NCBI RefSeq assembly: GCF_018873765.1
Contig: NC_057919.1
Location: 24,344,698 to 24,408,697 of the forward strand
Origin: Telopea speciosissima
Taxonomy: Eukaryota; Streptophyta; Magnoliopsida; Proteales; Proteaceae
DNA: 64,000 bases
Direction of reading: 5' to 3'
The translations under genes were made by a program, and so were the position numbers. Shown in pieces: positions 36,169 to 48,514 of the stretch (position 1 is the first letter of the stretch; each line of letters starts with the position of its first letter). The notes under the pieces were generated by a model, which made no database searches, was not told the origin of the DNA, and saw nothing but the letters and a program-made list of their open reading frames with translations.

Positions 36169-36523
36169 CTACCCGGCATGTCCAGCTCGTAGTATCCTCC
36201 TCACCATTGTAATGGGGAAAATTGAGCTTGACCAATTTGGGATGAACTGTTTGTTGTGAAGTTGTGGTCCTCACAAGAGGGGTGATGATAGGAGTCTTTT
36301 GCGCTCCGTGGTTTTGAGATGAAGCCCGCGAATTCTCCCCTACATCTCCCTCTTCTTGGATTGGAAGGTGAAGACTCATGCGCTCAAACATATCCCCAAT
36401 CTTCGCTACTGTTGTTGGCTTTCTAATTTCGGCTGAATTTGTTGCCGCCCTTCGTTTAGAGAACTCACATCCTCTTCTAGTCGCTCCACCCTCTCGATCC
36501 ATTCCCAGGCTTTGATACCAAGC
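36168..36523 (-). pseudogene. Gypsy gag fragment of a second copy
   Basis: It repeats the N-terminal gag and PBS of the main element (about 40982-41339) and lies beyond the 3' LTR, so the LTR at 36524-36949 serves both copies. The gag words KIGDMFERMSLHLPIQEEGD and KLNFPHYNGEEDTTSW are readable. PBS is at 36508-36520. Confidence 0.85.
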
Positions 36524-36949
36524 TGGTATATACGAGGGGGATCGTTTCTTCCCACCTATAGTGAAGAGAAGAATCTAAACAGAAGAAGAATATTAATCAA
36601 GACAAAGTGGCTTAATCGAGGAAGCGACCTCTCTACTCAAGAGTAGTTTTGGTTAATTTCCATCCTTCATTCAACGAATCAATACTATTTATCCGTGTAC
36701 ATAACCAACTCCACCTACTCACGACACCTCACTACCTCTCCCTATAACAGCCCACATAATGCTCTCCATCCCTCAAAATAGCAACCCATACTCTATAACT
36801 ACCTACATACGTGAAAGCCTACATAAAATAACATAGCAACCCACCTAAAATGATGACCTCATACATAAAATAATGACTTCACCCACTAACCATGGAAGTT
36901 ATCTCCTCCCTCATGCACGTGGCCACTCCCCTCTCTCTAGCACGTAACA
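36524..36949 (-). repeat. Gypsy 3' LTR
   Basis: On the minus strand it starts TGTTACGTGCTAGAGAG at 36949, just after the purine tract GGGGAGGAAATA, and ends GTATATACCA at 36524. It pairs with 41340-41769 with few differences. Confidence 0.9.
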
Positions 36950-39900
36950 TATTTCCTCCCCGTTGAGTTTGGTCTTGTCCTCAAGACCAAGGGCCGGGAA
37001 TTGTAACTTCATCGTTTCCACGTTCTCCCAAGTAGCTTCGGAGGAGAGAGTCCACGCCAATGGACTAAGACTCGAGCTCGCCTCTTGTGTGTACGATGGT
37101 CTAATATGGCTTGTGGAAGAGGATGGAGGGTTTCATCTTCTTGCACCGCCGAATCGCTCTTGGGTCTCGATGCCGCTCTCCAAGTTGCTTCTTCAGAGAG
37201 ACACATGGAACGTAGGATGGATGCGTGAGTAGTCCGGCAAATCTAACTTGTAAGCCACTTTCCCAATGCGTTGAAGAACCTGGTATGGACCATAATATCG
37301 TGGAGCAAGCTTCTGCGCCCTTCTTAATGCAAGAGATGTTTGTCGATAAGGTGCGTTTAACATAGACCCAATCTCCTATCTCGAATTCTCTCCCGATGTT
37401 TTTTGTCATAAATGCGCTTCATTCTCGCTTTTGGGCCTCGATGAGGGTGTGACGCAGCTCCTTAACTTTGGTATCCCTATCCAGAATTGTCTTTCAACTG
37501 CCTCCACCTTGGCGGTCCCTGGCACATAGGTAAGTAGAGATGGTGGTGATCGACCATACACAGCTTCAAAGGGTGTAGTTTTAATGGCGGAGTGCCAACT
37601 AGTGTTGTAGCAATACTCTGCCCACGCCAGCCATTTGCTCCACTCCTTAGGATGTGAACCAGTAAAACATCTGAGATACATCTCCATTGTACGGTTAACC
37701 ACTTCACTTTGCCCATCGGTTTGGGGATGATATGCTGAGCTCAAATTGAAGCGGGTCCCATTAAGTTGGAACAGTTCCTTCCAAAAATTGCTAGTAAAAG
37801 TAGGGTCGCGATCACACACGATCGACTTGGGCATTCCATGAAGTCGGAAAATTTGATCAAAGAATAATTGCGCCACTCCCGCAGGACGTGTAGGGGTACG
37901 AGAGTGAGAGAAAATGTGCATACTTAGAGAGTCGATCCACCACTACTAGAATAACCGTCTTTCCCTTAGAAGTAGGAAGTCCTTCCACGAAGTCCATAGA
38001 AATGTCCTCCCAAACACGTTCGGGGATAGGAAGCGGTTCGAAAGAAACCCGCCAGGGTTTGGAGAATTGCCTTGTGACGTTGGCATGTGTCACACGTGGC
38101 TATTTTCTCTAAAATGGACTTCCGCATACCCCGCCAATAAAACGCCGCCTTATCCGATGATAAGTCTTCGAAATCCTTCATGCGTCTTGTTGTGGAACGG
38201 TCAATAATGGTGGCTATAAGTGGAGAATTTGTAGGGATATAAATCCTCTCCTTAAAAATACAACTCCACCTCTATCCTCCCATGGCCCCACGGCTTCATC
38301 CTCTCTTATTTTTGTAAGGATTTGTTGCATCTCCACGTTGGAAGCAATTTCTTCTTTTATGGCCTCTATCCAATTAGTCAAAGGCATGGATAAGGCCATG
38401 ATGTGTTGCTCGGCTACCCCCTTCATCTCCTTCTTTTTCTCCTTCTTTTCCTACTACTTCCTCTCTCCGTGAAAGTGCATCTCGCGACCACGTTCTCTTT
38501 TTCCCTCTTTTATACTCTATGACGAAGTCGTAATGCATCGATTTAAATAACCACATTGCTGGGCGGGGGTAGTTATTTTTGCTCCCATAGATATTTCAAA
38601 CTCCTCCGGTCAGTCCTAACCACGAATTGTCGGCCAATCGGTAAGAGTGCCACTTTTGAACGGCTACCACCAGTGCTAGGATTTCCTTTTCATAGGTTGA
38701 AAGCAAAAGATTTTTTCCTTTCAACGAATGACTAAGGAAAGCAATCGGCCTTTTTGTAGGAGCACGGCTCCTATACCCGACCCGCTTGCATCACACTCAA
38801 CAATAAACTCGATGAGAAGTCGGGTAATGCCAGGCTCGAGCGCATGTCATCGCGGCTTTGAGTTGTGTGAACGCTCCTCACTGTTGGTGTCCAATTGAAA
38901 TTGTTTTTTTAAGCATTCCAGTGAGTGGCCCAGCTATTTTACCGTAATTTTGAATAAATTTACGGTAATAGCCCGTTAATCCAAGAAACCCACGCATGGT
39001 CTTTATTGTCTTGGGCTTTGGCCAGCTCAACATGGCCGATACCTTATCCGGATCAACTCGCTACTCCATCGGCAGAGATAATATGACCTAGGTAGTGAAC
39101 GCTAGATTGTCCAAAGTTACATTTCTCCGCTTCACGAACAACTTGTGTTCTCTTAGAATTTGCAAGGTCACCTCCAGTGCTTCGATGCTCCTCCCACGTG
39201 GTGCTATAAATTAAGATGTCATCAAAGAAAACCAAAATAAACTTCCTTAAATGCTCCTTAAATACCTGATTCATCGATTCTGAAAAGTGGAAGGTGCATT
39301 GGTGAGTCCGAATGGCATCACCAAAAATTCATAATGGCCGTGATGGGTTCAAATGCCGTTTTTTCAGATCTTCGGAAACGACTCGATTTGATGATAGCCG
39401 AGCGGAGGTCCAGCTTAGAGAAAACTCGTGCACCATGGAGTTCATCTAATAACTCATCTATAAGAGGATCGGGAATTTATCCTTGATGGTAATTTTGTTC
39501 AATGCCCCGTAATCCACGCACATACGCCAAGAATTATCGTGTTTTTGACCAAAATCACAGCGAAGAATAAGGGCTGTTACTTGGACGCACGATGCCCGAT
39601 GATAGCATGTCCCCCACCAATCGCTCGATCTCCTTCTTGAAAATATGGGTGACGATAGGCTTTGGCACAAACCGGTTGCGAGTTGGCCTTGAGAGGAATT
39701 CGGTGATCATGCAACCGCATTGGAGGAAGGCCTGTGGGTTCGATAAACACGTCTTCATACTTGTGTAGGAGACGTTGTAGTGGCTTTGAAGTGGGTCCCT
39801 CTCCTATTTGTGTGGAGGAAGGTGAGATCGAATACAGTTGCAGTAAGAGTCCTTGCTTGCTACGTCTTGCTTCTCTAGTGGGATCTCCTACTATCTTATC

Positions 39901-41339
39901 TACTCCAGCCTTCATGCCCTTGAGTTCAACTATCTTGCCTACCACCTCATACTTCATGGTAAGGTTGGCAAAGTCCCATGTAATAGGACCAAGAGTTCTC
40001 AGCCAATGGGCTCCAAGTACTACTTCATAACCACCAAGGGATAAGAGGAAAAAATCTGCAACAATAGGTACTCCTTGCACATTTAATGCAACGTTGGTAC
40101 ACATGCCTGGGCTTGCGATTCTCTCTCCAGATGCTACCATGACTTCAAAAGGCTGCTTATTTGTAGGAATGAGCCCCACCTTTGTAGCTAATTTTAAGCT
40201 CGGAAATTGTGAGTGCTACGAGAATCGATCAAGACCGTGATCGCCACATGCCCGATACTCGCGATCCTCATCGTCTCGGAGCCTTATCCCCACATATTGC
40301 ATGTAAGGAAATCTCGTGCAAGCCGTACCCCTCATCTACTATATCATTTGGAGCGCCCACCGCCGCTTCCTCCTCCTCGTCAACGTCATATCCTTCAATC
40401 AAAAATAGTTTTTACATCGGTGGCTGGAACAGCGCTCGTTGCGCTTATAGCAAAGCCCCTTGCTCCTCCTCTCCCGCATTTCGCTAGCCGTCATTCTTTT
40501 GATCGGCAAACACATCCGCATTTGGCGGCTCCTTGTTGGTTGCGGGCAGCTTGCGAGGATCTGTTGGTGGTGCGAAACGTCTCTGCTGTGACATGCTCTT
40601 CGCAATAGTCGTGCTAACCCGATTGCATTTGAAATGGTAGATGGTCGCGCGCCGAACATCCGCCTTAATATTGTCCCGTAACCCACTCAAAAACAAGCGA
40701 TCTGCCTATTGGGTGGTAGGTAACCCACCTTTGATAAGATTCTTTCGAACCTTGTCTCGGTAATCACGAAGAACTCGTTTGTTGCGGCTTAGCCAATTCG
40801 CCAAAGAAATCTTGGGAACGGTGTCGGGCCGAACCTTGCGTGTAAGCCCTCACGGAATTCCGGCCAGGTTCCGACCTCCACTTTGCTTGTGAAGTTGGTA
40901 CCACGATTGTGCCTCTCCTTCGAGATGGAAGGATGCTAGGGCCACCTTCTCCGCCTCCCGGCGTTTGGTGAAAATCAAAAACTGCTCTACCCGGCATGTC
41001 CGCTCGTAGTATCCTCCTCACCATTGTAATGGGGAAAATTGAGCTTGACCAATTTGGGATGAACTGTTTGTTGTGAAGTTGTGGTCCTCACAGTAGGGGT
41101 GATGATAGGAGTCTTTTGCGCTCCGTGGTTTTGAGATGAAGCCCGCGAATTCTCCCCTACATCTCCCTCTTCTTGGATTGGAAGGTGAAGACTCATGCGC
41201 TCAAACATATCCCCAATCTTCGCTAGCGTTTGTTGGCTTTCTAATTTCGACGAGAATTTGTTCTGCCCTTCGTTTAGAGAACTCACATCCTCTTCTAGTC
41301 GCTCCACCCTCGATCCATTCCCAGGCTTTGATACCAAGC
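36950..41339 (-). pseudogene. Gypsy (Reina-type chromovirus) gag-pol, broken
   Basis: From high to low coordinates: PBS TGGTATCAAAGCC (41324-41336), gag (MFERMSLHLPIQEEG near 41200), protease (VLIDSRSTHNF near 40215), RT ([20 protein letters not shown] near 39500, FFDDILIYS near 39225), RNase H region (about 38900-38500), integrase HHCC and core (CDTCQRHK near 38085, SAYHPQTDGQSEVVNRTMEM near 37710) and a chromodomain-like tail (VLVHWRGLSPP near 37050). Many frameshifts break it. The protease signature has arginine where the catalytic DSG glycine should be. The chromodomain, 430-bp LTRs and total length of 5.2 kb fit the Reina group; that lineage call is inference. Confidence 0.9.
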
Positions 41340-41769
41340 TGGTATATACGAGGGGATCGTTTCTTCCCACCTATAGTGGAGAGAAGAATCTAAACGGGAA
41401 GAAGAATATTAATCAAGACAAAGTGGCTTAATCGAGGAAGCCTGACCTCTCTACTCAAGAGTAGTTTTGGTTAATTTCCATCCTTCATTCAACGAATCAA
41501 TACTATTTATCCGTGTACATAACCAACTCCACCTACTCACGACACCTCACTACCTCTCCCTATAACAGACACATAATGCTCTCCATCCCTCAAAATAGCA
41601 ACCCATACTCTATAACTACCTACATACAGTGAAAGCCTACATAAAATAACATAGCAACCCACCTAAAATGATGACCTCATACATAAAATAATGACTTCAC
41701 CCACTAACCATGGAAGTTATCTCCTCCCTCATGCACGTGGCCACTCCCCCCTCTCTCTAGCACGTAACA
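41340..41769 (-). repeat. Gypsy 5' LTR
   Basis: It starts TGTTACGTGCTAGAGAG at 41769 and ends GTATATACCA at 41340, 3 bp before the PBS. Confidence 0.9.
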
Positions 41770-41773
41770 TATT

Positions 41774-42180
41774 TTGAGGAGCATCAGAAGCACCTGGAGG
41801 TGACCTTGCAAATTCTAAGAGAACACAAGTTGTTCGTGAAGCGGGAGAAATGTAACTTTGGACAATCTAGCGTTCACTACCTAGGTCATATTATCTCTGC
41901 CGATGGAGTAGCGAGTTGATCCCGATAAGGTATCGGCCATGTTGAGCTGGCCAAAGCCCAAGACAATAAAGACCATGCGTGGGTTTCTTGGATTAACGGG
42001 CTATTACCGTAAATTTATTCAAAATTACGGTAAAATAGCTGGGCCACTCACTGGAATGCTTAAAAAAAACAATTTCAATTGGACACCAACAGCTGAGGAG
42101 GCGTTCACACAACTCAAAGCCGCGATGACATGCGCTCCAGTCCTGGCATTACCCGACTTCTCATCAGAGTTTATTGTTGA
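41774..42180 (+). pseudogene. Gypsy RT fragment, inverted relative to the main element
   Basis: The plus strand reads [32 protein letters not shown] and [20 protein letters not shown], ending at FIVE near 42180. It matches the region 38800-39200 of the minus element but in opposite orientation, and it joins TRIM B at a TGTTGAGT microhomology. Confidence 0.88.
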
Positions 42181-42676
42181 GTACTTGACCAATACGCCAA
42201 AAGCTCCGAAGCTGATGGAACGCGTTAAATCAAGCCCTTTAACCTATCCCATACTAGGCTGGCCCAATCTAGTGCCCATACACTATAGTGGGCCCCATTA
42301 GGCACATAACGGACCATCACGCTTCCGCAGCCGGCCGTCCCCGCGGCTCTCACTCTAGGTAGCTTTCACTCGCGGTAGGTAGCCCTTTTCAAGCGGCTTC
42401 ACTCTGCTCCAAGGTTTTTTTGCCTCGGAGGCAGGTAGCCCTTTCTTAACGGCTTTCACTCTACTCCAGGTAGCCCTTCCCCTAGGTAGCCCTTTCCGTG
42501 ACTCGAACCCTTGACCTGGTGCCTGGCTTTGATACCAAATGTTAGGTACTTGACCAATACGCCAAAAGCTCCGAAGCTGATGGAACGCGTTAAATCAAGC
42601 CCTTTAACCTATCCCATACTAGGCTGGCCCAATCTAGTGCCCATACACTATAGTGGGCCCCATTAGGCACATAACA
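42181..42676 (-). mobile_element. TRIM element B, inverted
   Basis: The 5' LTR is 42540-42676 (minus), PBS 42525-42537, internal domain 42311-42524, and the second LTR 42181-42310 lacks its last few bases. It is clearly the same family as TRIM A but in the opposite direction. Confidence 0.88.
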
Positions 42677-44468
42677 TAATTTAATTTTGTAATTTCTACA
42701 TTAGGTTAAGATGGATTACATATTCTTATTTCCATAAGAACCATTTTTGTTTTTTCAAATTTTATATCAGGTTCCTGCATTATTAGTTATTCTACTAATT
42801 TTTGTTAACAATTATCTAAACCTCTTCTTTAAGAAAATTAGTGAAATGCACAGCATGATCTTGCAAGTCAACTCAATAGTTTCTGGATTAAAGTTGCATA
42901 TCTATCTTAACCACATTAATTTTTCCTAAAATATTTCTAAGCCAGATGAACCTCCACTTAATTGAGCATTATTAAACATTTCTAGCATCTTTCAAAATAT
43001 AAATAAATAAAGAAGAAAAGAAAAGATTTAATTTTAGCAGCATCTCTTATTCCCTGGTCGTCGGATACCATGTGAAAGTAGAATTTGAATGGTGCTTGTC
43101 TTCTCCAATATGAGAGGTTAGACGTATGTTATATTTATAACTGAGTTTTACAAAATTCAAACTCATCAAGAGGTAGAGTTTGATTACAGAAAGACTCTCC
43201 TATCTATGAGGAAGAGATAAGAGGTTGACCTAGTATTACATAGAAAAATTCCCTAGTGTTTGTAATAAGAGGGGGTGGACCCCACCCAGGTACGGGTGGA
43301 ATGGCCCCCCTTGTTAGGAGCACTAGGGGAACTAGACCAGGCAGGGAATTACAAGGGATAAAGATGCGGCTAAACCATCAACTCTTAGTCCTTACAAATT
43401 ATCAGTTACTAGGGGGTGTTTTGAGACTGTCCAGGTTGCATTCCAGGATCTAAAAACTAGAAAATCTTGAAAGACCAATGGTCAGATTTCTCAGGAAAAG
43501 CTTCTATAATAAAAATGAAAGTTTAAATGAACCCCAAGCACAGAGCCATCTTCTGGAGTAAAAGTAGAATCGGAAAAGTCATCAATAATACAGATCAAAG
43601 TTCAGATCCAATTTGTTTTATGTGAAAAAAAGGAGTTGATATATGGAGAACATAACTTACTAAAAACTGATAAAACCATGGCTAGATTGGACAATATAAT
43701 CTCAAGAGACCAACAACGTTTTTGGAACATTGCCTAGGTTTCGGATGTTACAAATAGATTATAAATATTTAAACTTTAAAGTATAAAACTTCAATTCATG
43801 ACTAGAATAATGGAACATAATATTCTCTATGAGATTTTCCATTTCTAACATATGGGTAACTCAACTCGTTAAAGTGATAGATGTTTTTTATTTTTTTATT
43901 TATTTTTTTGTGAGTGGAGAATAATGATCAGGAATAAGAAGAAGAAGAAGAATCGGAGAAATGAGCAAAAGATGAAAAGGGAGACAAATCCCAATAATGA
44001 TTGAAATGAGAGATTTAGCTCCAAATGGGGAAGCAGTGGCAGTGGTGGTCCTTTATGTCCAATTTCTGAGCAAGAAGTTGAAGAGGACACTTCATTTATT
44101 CCTCTGCCCCCACCCCGGGCAGAGGCAGAGTTGATGATACTTACAAAGTAGTGATTAGGGAGAGAAGCTCATTACCTTCCTTAGCTTTCTCCCGTCACGT
44201 ACGTTCTCCCCTGGTTTGGGGTTTTTTTGGCAAATGTGTGGTCACATCTACTCATTTGTTTAAAGGAAACAACAAATTAAAGCTGTGGATGGGATTGGGA
44301 AGAGAGGGATCAGAATATGAACTTGTGTTTTTTCTTGAACAAATTGTGATTCTTTCTTTCAATTTCAATCACCATCGCTCATATAGATAAGAATCCCCAC
44401 CCTGGCCTGGACATGATAAGCGCTAATAATACTCCATCTCTTTCTCTCTCTCTCTTATATATATATAT
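42677..44468. other. Unassigned DNA
   Basis: At about 43060-43100 there is GGATACCATGTGAAAG, resembling the LTR/PBS junction of a further minus-strand retroelement, with a TATA-like AT stretch beyond it, but no partner. A GGGGTGGACCCCACCC palindrome-like patch occurs at 43273. No genes. Confidence 0.4.
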
Positions 44469-44603
44469 GGGAGAATGTTCTCTTTGACAAAGCACAGCCT
44501 GCGCTCAGGCACATGGGCACCTGTGCAAGGGGTAGGGTGGTCATTGTGCCTACCCCCATGTGTCTGGGCGCAGGCTGCGCTGCGGCACAGAGAACAGCAC
44601 CCC
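44469..44603. mobile_element. Foldback MITE inside a (TA)n tract
   Basis: Arms of about 53 bp (GGGAGAATGTTCTCTTTGAC and CAGCCTGCGCTCAGGCACA at left, their imperfect complement at right) almost fill the 135 bp. Both sides are (TA)n, so the insertion target was a TA microsatellite. Rice Micron elements show the same preference; kinship is not claimed. Confidence 0.7.
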
Positions 44604-45108
44604 TATATATATATATATATACACAATGTGTAAATGACTAAAGGTTAGGACATCACCCCTGTATATATATACATAATGTGTAAAGGACTAAAGGTTAAAA
44701 AGGTTGCTGGAGCTTGCTTTCTCTCCTTCTGACTTAAAAGCAATAAGCATAGAGTAATATAAAATATTTCATTAAAAAAATAAAGGGTGATATAGAATAC
44801 AGTGCAAAGTGTCAACATAAGGAGATTCAGAAATAGTCATTTGGGGTAGGAGCTGAACACCCCCCCCCCAGCCCCTCTTTCTTTTTCTCTCTTTTCCCAC
44901 ACTTTTTTTGAATGGCAAGAGCAGGGGAGTGTTTGGAATTATTTACATGCTTAATGTAAAGGATATATATCTCAATCGGTTACAGATAATGAGATAACCA
45001 TTGCCATTGAGGATAAGGATCAATTCAATTCAAAATTCAAATTTGAAATTTAAAACTTCTGTTACACAATCAATCTTTTGTGTAACAGCTCTTACAATTG
45101 TAGCATGT
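44604..45108. other. AT-rich stretch
   Basis: It includes a small repeat, ACACAATGTGTAAATGACTAAAGG, with a variant about 55 bp later, and a run of 10 C residues near 44860. No genes. Confidence 0.5.
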
Positions 45109-47978
45109 AAAGCTTGTTGAACAGTGATGGCCACTGAGAGGGGGGGGTGAATCAGTGGACTATAAAACTTTTCCCTCCAACAGGTTCATCTCTTAGTTCA
45201 CCTGTTGAGATCTTTAACACTCACCACAACCACCCACACAGTTTTCTCAAAAGACACACAGGCACACAATCACACTCTAATACCAATCCTGACTCAGTCT
45301 CATACAACTACAGTCACTGATACTGCTGCCAAGAGTTGCTACACCAAGTGCTACCAAGAGCTGATGTTATCACACAATATGGCACTCAACCACACACACT
45401 ACTGGCACATATAATCACATACACACCTTAGCTTGACAGTCAAAGGCTCTACCAGGTGTGTACACCCATCCTGTAGAAAAGCACTTCTAACCAAAGCAAG
45501 CAAGCATCCACAACACAAAGAAATGTGTGCTTCAGCAAGTTGCCTACATGCACGGAGTAATGGTCACTTGGACCTCAGCATCTACTCATCACTAATTTTT
45601 CCCAGCATAGAACTGAGAGGCCGCACCCACGGCAGATGATGTTTTAGTTACACCTATGACTCAGGACATTTGATATGCTTCTATCCCTAAGTATAGAGAC
45701 AAGGGTGTTACCCCCAATGGTTTCCCAGCACGCACTGGTAACCAACACTGTGTCCAGATGCAACTGGACAACTCAATAATAATACTTGGGCTTATATGAA
45801 TGCCCTACAATGTCAAGCACATCTAGTATAGGTCTCAACATGCATCCCTACTGCTAGCATTTACAATAAATACCGAAATACAAAAATTACAAAGTCAAGG
45901 GATAGAAATTCTCACAACCATGTAGTGTTTCTGATTCTTGATATCCGTAGATCGAGTCTGGCAACTCTAGTGGCTCACTGGAATCTTCAACTTCTCCCAA
46001 TTTGATGGAGAACTGGAATCTTCAAGTGTGCGCTGTCACTGGAGTCCTGGAGTGGTTCCTAGTAGTGTGGGAAACCATTGTCTTCTTCCTTTTCTTTCTT
46101 ATCCTTCTATTTCCTTTCCTTTCTCTTTCTTTTCTTTTCTCTTCCCTTTCTTTTCCTTTCTCCTTCCCCTTCCTCTTTCTTCTTCCTTCCTCTTTTCCCC
46201 TTTCTTTCTTGGCTGCAACCACGAAGAGAGGTGTTAGTTCTATGATTTCAGACCATCAATGGTTTCTAGGAAGGCTGGACACATGAGATAGAGGTGGTGA
46301 CTCAAACCATGAATGCACACATCACCTATTTAGGGCTGCAACCCATATTCCAGCAACCTTTGCTACTCTTCTCGATTTTTTTTAGTACACCAATGGATAC
46401 CTCTCGAAAAATCACCCAAAATCAAATAAAAGATCACCTCATTTCGATACCGGATGAGTGAGATATCGCGTTTTGAAGTTAGGCCATTCACAGGGCTTGA
46501 AATAGAATCTAGAGGGTTGTGTATAAGTGCACGTGCAAGCATCATATCGGCTCTTGATTCTATGCTACGCCAGTGCACCAGTACACTTGACAAGGTCCGT
46601 CGGATCTTGTTGTTGAAATCCACATGATTTTCGTACGTCAGATCGCTCAAGATCGCGTTCGTCAGATCAACATCATGTGATAGAGTCAATGTCAAAGGCT
46701 GACAGTGGCAAGTTGACGTTTCACGCTCCTATTAGCTGTCTCGTACGGAGGCCTGAGAGCCGTCAGATCTGTCGGTGAAGGCGGGAATACTTCTCACCCA
46801 TCGGATAATCATCCATTTCATCTTGAAACAGAAGGGCTCATGAGATCCTCCGAAAAAGAATCTTTCCTAGGTGCCTCTCTACATGGGCGATGCATAAATC
46901 AAGGAGCACGAGAGTCTACCCTGTAGGATCAATCTGGATCCTTCATTCAAATTTCAAAAAGTCCGATTGAACCTTGTCTTATCAATTAGAATCTTCTGCA
47001 CTTCCAATCTACCAGAGAAGCCGAAATGGAATCTAGGCCATAACTTCTTCATTTTACCTCCGATTTGAGTGTCGTTTGCAGCCACGTGTCCGTGACAATG
47101 AGCACTACCAATCAAAATTGGCCACATCAGCAAAATCCATATTGATTTTCTCAAGGAACCCAAAAAAATTTGGATTGACTAAAATGCCCTTCATTTTAGG
47201 TGACCAAAAGGGAATCGATGTAACTTTGTTGTCCGAACTCGAAATTGCGTGATTCCAGTTGCGTTTCAAAGAGGACTTGACGAACTAAAATATTCATGCA
47301 GAATCCTCTGCCTAGTTCTGTCATTATACCCTCCAAAAATGCCGACGAACACACTGCCAGTGCGGAAACCTATGAAATCAACATTCTTGATGCACCTAGC
47401 CTTCACCCAAGGCTGTTTAAGGCTTCCAAACACTGTAATGAACAATCTCATGCTGCCACATAATCCCCGGATGCTCCAGCATCATTGTTAACATGTCACA
47501 ACATTGTCAAATGACCAAAATACCCCTGTGAGCTGTGTCAACACTCCATAGACCTTTGTGACTGACTAAATCACCAACATACTACTGAATGCTCTCTATC
47601 ACCTGTCTAGGCCATTTGTACTCTATAAAATTACATAAATGCCCTTGAATGTTGTCCATGCCTAAAAATGACATAAATGCCCCTGGATGACTCCCAACCA
47701 CTATGGGATCTCTGTATACACTGCCAAACCCCTGTAATGATATCACTGCCGTTGTGAACACTATAAGAACTACTAGGGATGGTGGGGACACTATCCAATC
47801 ACTGCCTGCACTGCCATAAGCATGTCTACTCAACTAGAATGCTGCCTGAACTGGCCTGAGCACTGTAACTGCACCAAGATGCATTGTGTTGACCACAACA
47901 ACACACATGCACTACGTTAACAACAATGACAACCAACACACAGTCACTGCCATCTGCACTGTGTGTTCAACAAAGCTT
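45109..47978. mobile_element. Large non-coding repeat with inverted ends, type unclear
   Basis: AAGCTTGTTGAACAGTG near 45110 is mirrored by CACTGTGTGTTCAACAAAGCTT near 47957. Between them lie 2.8 kb without a coding frame but with repeated phrases such as AAATGCCCCTGAATG. The GAGAGGGGGGGTGAATCAGTG segment is of a type often seen in plant retroelement DNA. It could be a non-autonomous element or an LTR fragment. Confidence 0.4.
46080..46210. repeat. 130-bp polypyrimidine tract
   Basis: Almost pure C and T on the plus strand with only two interrupting A residues. It could form triplex (H-) DNA. Confidence 0.9.
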
Positions 47979-48115
47979 ATATATAGAAATACATATTCTC
48001 CCCAAAATCTCAGGGGAGAAAATTCAAAATCAAACTTTACTCTAATACTTATGATGCAGTTCTCTGTGCGTCATTTTGTTTTACCATATATAACGTATCA
48101 CATGTTATTTACTAA

Positions 48116-48276
48116 AGGGGCGTACCCATTGCACGAGGCTCCTGTCACTGCGGAGTCTGGAGAGGGTCACAATGTATACAGCCTTACTCCTACTTTGCAG
48201 AGAGACTGTTTCTAGAGACTCGAACCCGTGACCACTTGGTCACAATAGAGCAACCTAACCGTTACGCCAAGGTCCA
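48116..48276 (-). mobile_element. Au-type SINE, best preserved copy
   Basis: The minus strand runs from GGACCTTGGCGTAACGG through a box-B GGGTTCGAGTC to GTGCAATGGGTACGCCCC. It is the copy closest to a functional pol III promoter in the window. Confidence 0.88.
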
Positions 48277-48514
48277 AATTTTTAAGTACAATATCTTCTA
48301 GAGATAATGACATATAGACAACAAACAATTGTCGGGGCAGAAGGGAACTTATGGCATATTCACTTATTACATTGATGCAATGTCCTTTTGTCTTTTTTCA
48401 GGGGTGGGTGGGGAAATGATAGAATATTTTCTAAAGATTTTGTGATTCCCATGTCCACTTGATGGGATTAGAGAATGGCATTACGGTAACTTCCTCTACT
48501 TCCTCCAATAGAAG

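Larger units (their letters stand above)
35690..42676. mobile_element. Composite: Gypsy element bracketed by inverted TRIMs
   Basis: The unit begins with the TRIM LTR start TGTTATGTGCC at 35690 and ends with its complement GGCACATAACA at 42676. Both sides are flanked by TAATT (35685-35689 and 42677-42681), a 5-bp duplication as retroviral-type integrases make. Inside, in order, are TRIM (+), a Gypsy gag fragment (-), a Gypsy LTR, a near full-length Gypsy interior (-), a Gypsy LTR, a Gypsy RT fragment (+) and TRIM (-). Two U3 ends as outer termini are not the normal result of integrating one retroelement. Confidence 0.7.

Noticed and set aside
46022..46222. Lysine/arginine/glutamate-rich minus-strand frame
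   Set aside because: It is only the translation of the polypyrimidine tract.
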